The notes under the pieces were generated by a model. It was not told the origin of the DNA and ran no database searches. It was given only the letters and a program-made list of their open reading frames with translations. A DNA stretch of 64,000 nucleotides, from contig CM049321.1 of NCBI GenBank assembly GCA_026874595.1, positions 17,252,479 through 17,316,478 on the forward strand, in the 5' to 3' direction. The position numbers and the translations under genes were made by a program. Shown piece by piece: positions 62,030 to 64,000 of the stretch; within the stretch, counting starts at the first letter, position 1; the number at the start of each line of letters is the position of its first letter. The stretch comes from Sipunculus nudus (Eukaryota > Annelida > Sipuncula > Golfingiida > Sipunculidae).

Positions 62030-62080
62030 GGATGGCCCCGTGCGCCCCCCCCCCCCCCGCTTTGGCTACGCCCCTGCCAG
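62030..62080 (-). mobile_element. hAT-like end next to a C run
   Basis: Read on the minus strand, CAGGGGCGTAGCCAAAGCGG (62076 leftwards) is followed immediately by a G run. It matches the CAGNGGCGTAGCC type of terminus. Confidence 0.45.
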
Positions 62081-62159
62081 TACTGATTCAAAGTTGACGA
62101 TATCAATATAATTGAAAGTTAAGAATAATAATTTCTGAATAATAAATACCCAAAATGTC

Positions 62160-62310
62160 CAGGTAATTGTAATTTTCAATCTACCAATTTGTCCTCATAT
62201 GTGTTTGACTCTAGAATACAGAAAAAGCTCTTCTTACTACTTTTTGACGACTTTTTATCGTCCAGTCTTGTTTTACGAGCAGTGTTTTAAACATGATATG
62301 TGGGCTGTTT
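62160..62310 (+). repeat. Block 4 homologue (third unit fragment)
   Basis: Aligns with 53090-53260; shared 'acagaattcagaaagagctc'-like, 'ttgtttacgagtatttcaaa'-like and 'catgaca/catgatatgtgg' phrases. It suggests a third, largely lost duplication unit between 58 and 63 kb. Confidence 0.7.
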
Positions 62311-62708
62311 TCTAATTAGGACCATTTTCTTTTATATTTTGTTATTAAGTCATTTCAGGGTATATATGAGTATTTATGTATTTTTGGAACGATTAACTTA
62401 TGAGTATCAGATTACTCATGCAGCGTTGAAAGACTCGGTTGTCATTGTGTTCGCCTACAGCTAAAGAGAAAACCATCTTTTTTTAATCCTTACGTTTAAC
62501 GAGATATTGATGTCTAATGGGAATTGTTTAAGAAGAGGATTATTCAGAAATCTTGATGAGACCGTTCATTTCTTTTTGATTGTTGATGTCTCTAACTTTT
62601 CTAACATAAACTAAACTGTAATAGGGAGTTTACTATGGAATTATTGACCTAAAAAAATCGGTCGAGATAAAAATAAATCCGACACCTCAGACTGATAGTA
62701 TCATATGG

Positions 62709-62750
62709 TTGGGTCCTAATCTCTATTCCTGAGCCACCGAAGCCGGTTAT
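62709..62750 (-). mobile_element. tRNA-like SINE head (CCGGCTTC family)
   Basis: On the minus strand 'accggcttcggtggctcagg' then 'aatagagattaggaccc'. TGGCTCAGGAA is a good tRNA-type A box. Third member of the family at 10.2 and 29.6 kb. Confidence 0.45.
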
Positions 62751-62939
62751 AACTAGCCCATTTTCCTATATCATTCTTATTTTAACAATTATTTTCATTA
62801 TATTCAATAAAACGTCTCCATATTGCTCAAGGTTCTATCTTTTTTCAACTTAAAAGCCATAATACCCTTTAAAGTATAACATCAGAATGAATGGAAATTT
62901 CTTTATCTTTGTTACTTTTAAAAAAAATTACAATGGATA

Positions 62940-63330
62940 TTAATATGTCCTAAGTATGCAGTATGTCGACGCTACTGACCTTGGATGTGAAGCCCTCAGA
63001 GTGGCACGACGGATAGCCCATCACTTGTGTTAATGTTATGTTTATGTTAAGGAACCTCAACACAACACACAGTGATACATAGTAATCAGAATTCATATAC
63101 CAATTTATAAATGGCATTTATGCACATGATAAATATATTTAATAAAGAAGTTCAGTGTCGATAGAGCTGCAAACGGAATGATTAGTCCAACATTTGTCTT
63201 TTTAAAAAAAAATGCTCATGGATGATTAGCATGTAGTGTGGTGTTTTATCTAAATTTATTTACAAGTGACACAACCTATTTATAATCTAGTCAACCATTT
63301 GTAAGTATGGAAGCTGAAATAAGCTTTAAG
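62940..63330 (+). repeat. Block 1 homologue (third unit fragment)
   Basis: Aligns with the left end of block 1 in units A (42950) and B (49015). Shared phrases include 'ccctcagagtggcacgacgg'-like, 'gttatgtttatgttaaggaa'-like, 'gagctgca' and 'aaatgctcatggatgatt'-like. It places the start of a further duplication unit here. Confidence 0.75.
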
Positions 63331-63649
63331 GAAGTAACCATATGTTTCTCATAAATACCATTAGCCTTCGATTATCCAATAAATGTGAATGACAATCTTT
63401 GTTCAGGTATTGATTATGTATATTTAGTAGGGCATTATTCAAGATGGATTTGCTACTTGTTCCAGGGATAATTTTTAAAACGACATCAGGAAAAAAAATA
63501 GTTGGATGTATATCCATGTAATACATGGGGACAGATTGTGTCAAAAAGGCAAAATGAATGTCAGAATTCAAGGAGAACATAGTACTCATTCAAGTGTTTT
63601 ATTTCTGAATATAAGGTAACACTCGAAGTAAATAACTCTCTGACAGTCA

Positions 63650-64000
63650 ATCCTTCATGTTGCAGGCGCATATGTCCAGAACTAACGTCCTGTGTGCATA
63701 TATCAAACCAGTTAGGTATTATTCTAAAGTACCAGATAAACATTGGTCGTGGTGTTGAGTCCATGTTTGACATGGACCATTTTTCTTAATGGCCATCACG
63801 CAGTAATGTAAAATCTTATTTCGGCATTAAAAACGCCACAAGATGCTTCGATTTTCATATTTGTTTGAGTCATATTTAATGTGTTTGTTTACTATGAAGG
63901 TTGTCCATCATTTTCGTCGTCGTATTTGGCGTCTAACTAATTTTTTTTATGAAACAGGTTTACATTTTTTTCAACCAAGTTAACGGAAGAGATCGAAAAT
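63650..64000 (-). repeat. Inverted-repeat arm 2 (runs off the window)
   Basis: Reverse complement of arm 1 (59463-59870). The last base of the window corresponds to about 59463, so the arm may continue beyond. About 3.8 kb separates the arms. Confidence 0.9.

Overview
The window is AT-rich animal nuclear DNA. The repeat types point to a lophotrochozoan, most likely a bivalve or other mollusc: tRNA-headed SINEs with a Meta-like body, a Penelope-like retroelement, long (TA)n tracts, many pure C/G runs, and decayed 'caaggtcaaggtcac'-type repeats. This placement is inferred, since there is no host gene to anchor it. I see no complete protein-coding gene, rRNA or canonical tRNA gene. Nearly all open frames are short and lie in repeats or AT-rich spacer. 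The only host-coding candidates are two paralogous short reading frames (48.4-48.7 kb and 57.5-57.7 kb, minus strand) that look like the last membrane segment and tail of a transporter-like protein, and one weak exon at the left edge.

Layout. 0-16.8 kb: unique spacer with a 171-bp tandem duplication (0.46-0.80 kb), a 34-bp minisatellite (1.7-2.26 kb), a solo LTR of a tiny TRIM-like element (5.45-5.61 kb), SINEs (7.3 and 15.9 kb), a fragment of a TATA-bearing LTR (7.6-7.8 kb) and a CTCGAG-containing minisatellite (13.4-13.7 kb). 16.8-26.6 kb: a direct, diverged segmental duplication (16.80-19.73 and 23.71-26.60 kb). Its two copies carry different later insertions: a 599-bp TA-target MITE and a solo LTR in or next to copy 1, and a Meta-like SINE and a TTA-target MITE in copy 2. 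Between the copies lies a 365-bp element with LTR-PBS-polypurine tract-LTR structure (20.72-21.08 kb).

26.6-37.4 kb: mostly unrecognised spacer with a strong hairpin (27.8 kb), a Penelope-type 3' end relic (28.2 kb) and a 44-bp minisatellite (34.5-34.9 kb). 37.4-40.0 kb: a 2.6-kb array of a 22-bp unit with long open frames on both strands and a roughly 650-bp higher-order repeat. 40.6-41.4 kb: a decayed Penelope-like element with its GIY-YIG endonuclease region, a hammerhead-like 3' motif and a (TA)n tail. 42.9-63.3 kb: a tandem segmental duplication in which homologous blocks recur in the same order (unit A 42.9-48.9, unit B 48.9-58.0, fragments of a third at 62.2-63.3 kb). Unit B contains a 128-bp palindrome made of two head-to-head hammerhead-like Penelope 3' ends, each running outward into (TA)n. 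59.5-64.0 kb: arms of a large inverted repeat that continues beyond the window.

The main story is therefore repeat biology and structural evolution rather than a gene pathway. The duplications give dated 'empty sites' for several non-autonomous elements. The least ordinary item is the miniature LTR element whose 115-156 bp LTRs carry tRNA-like A and B boxes.
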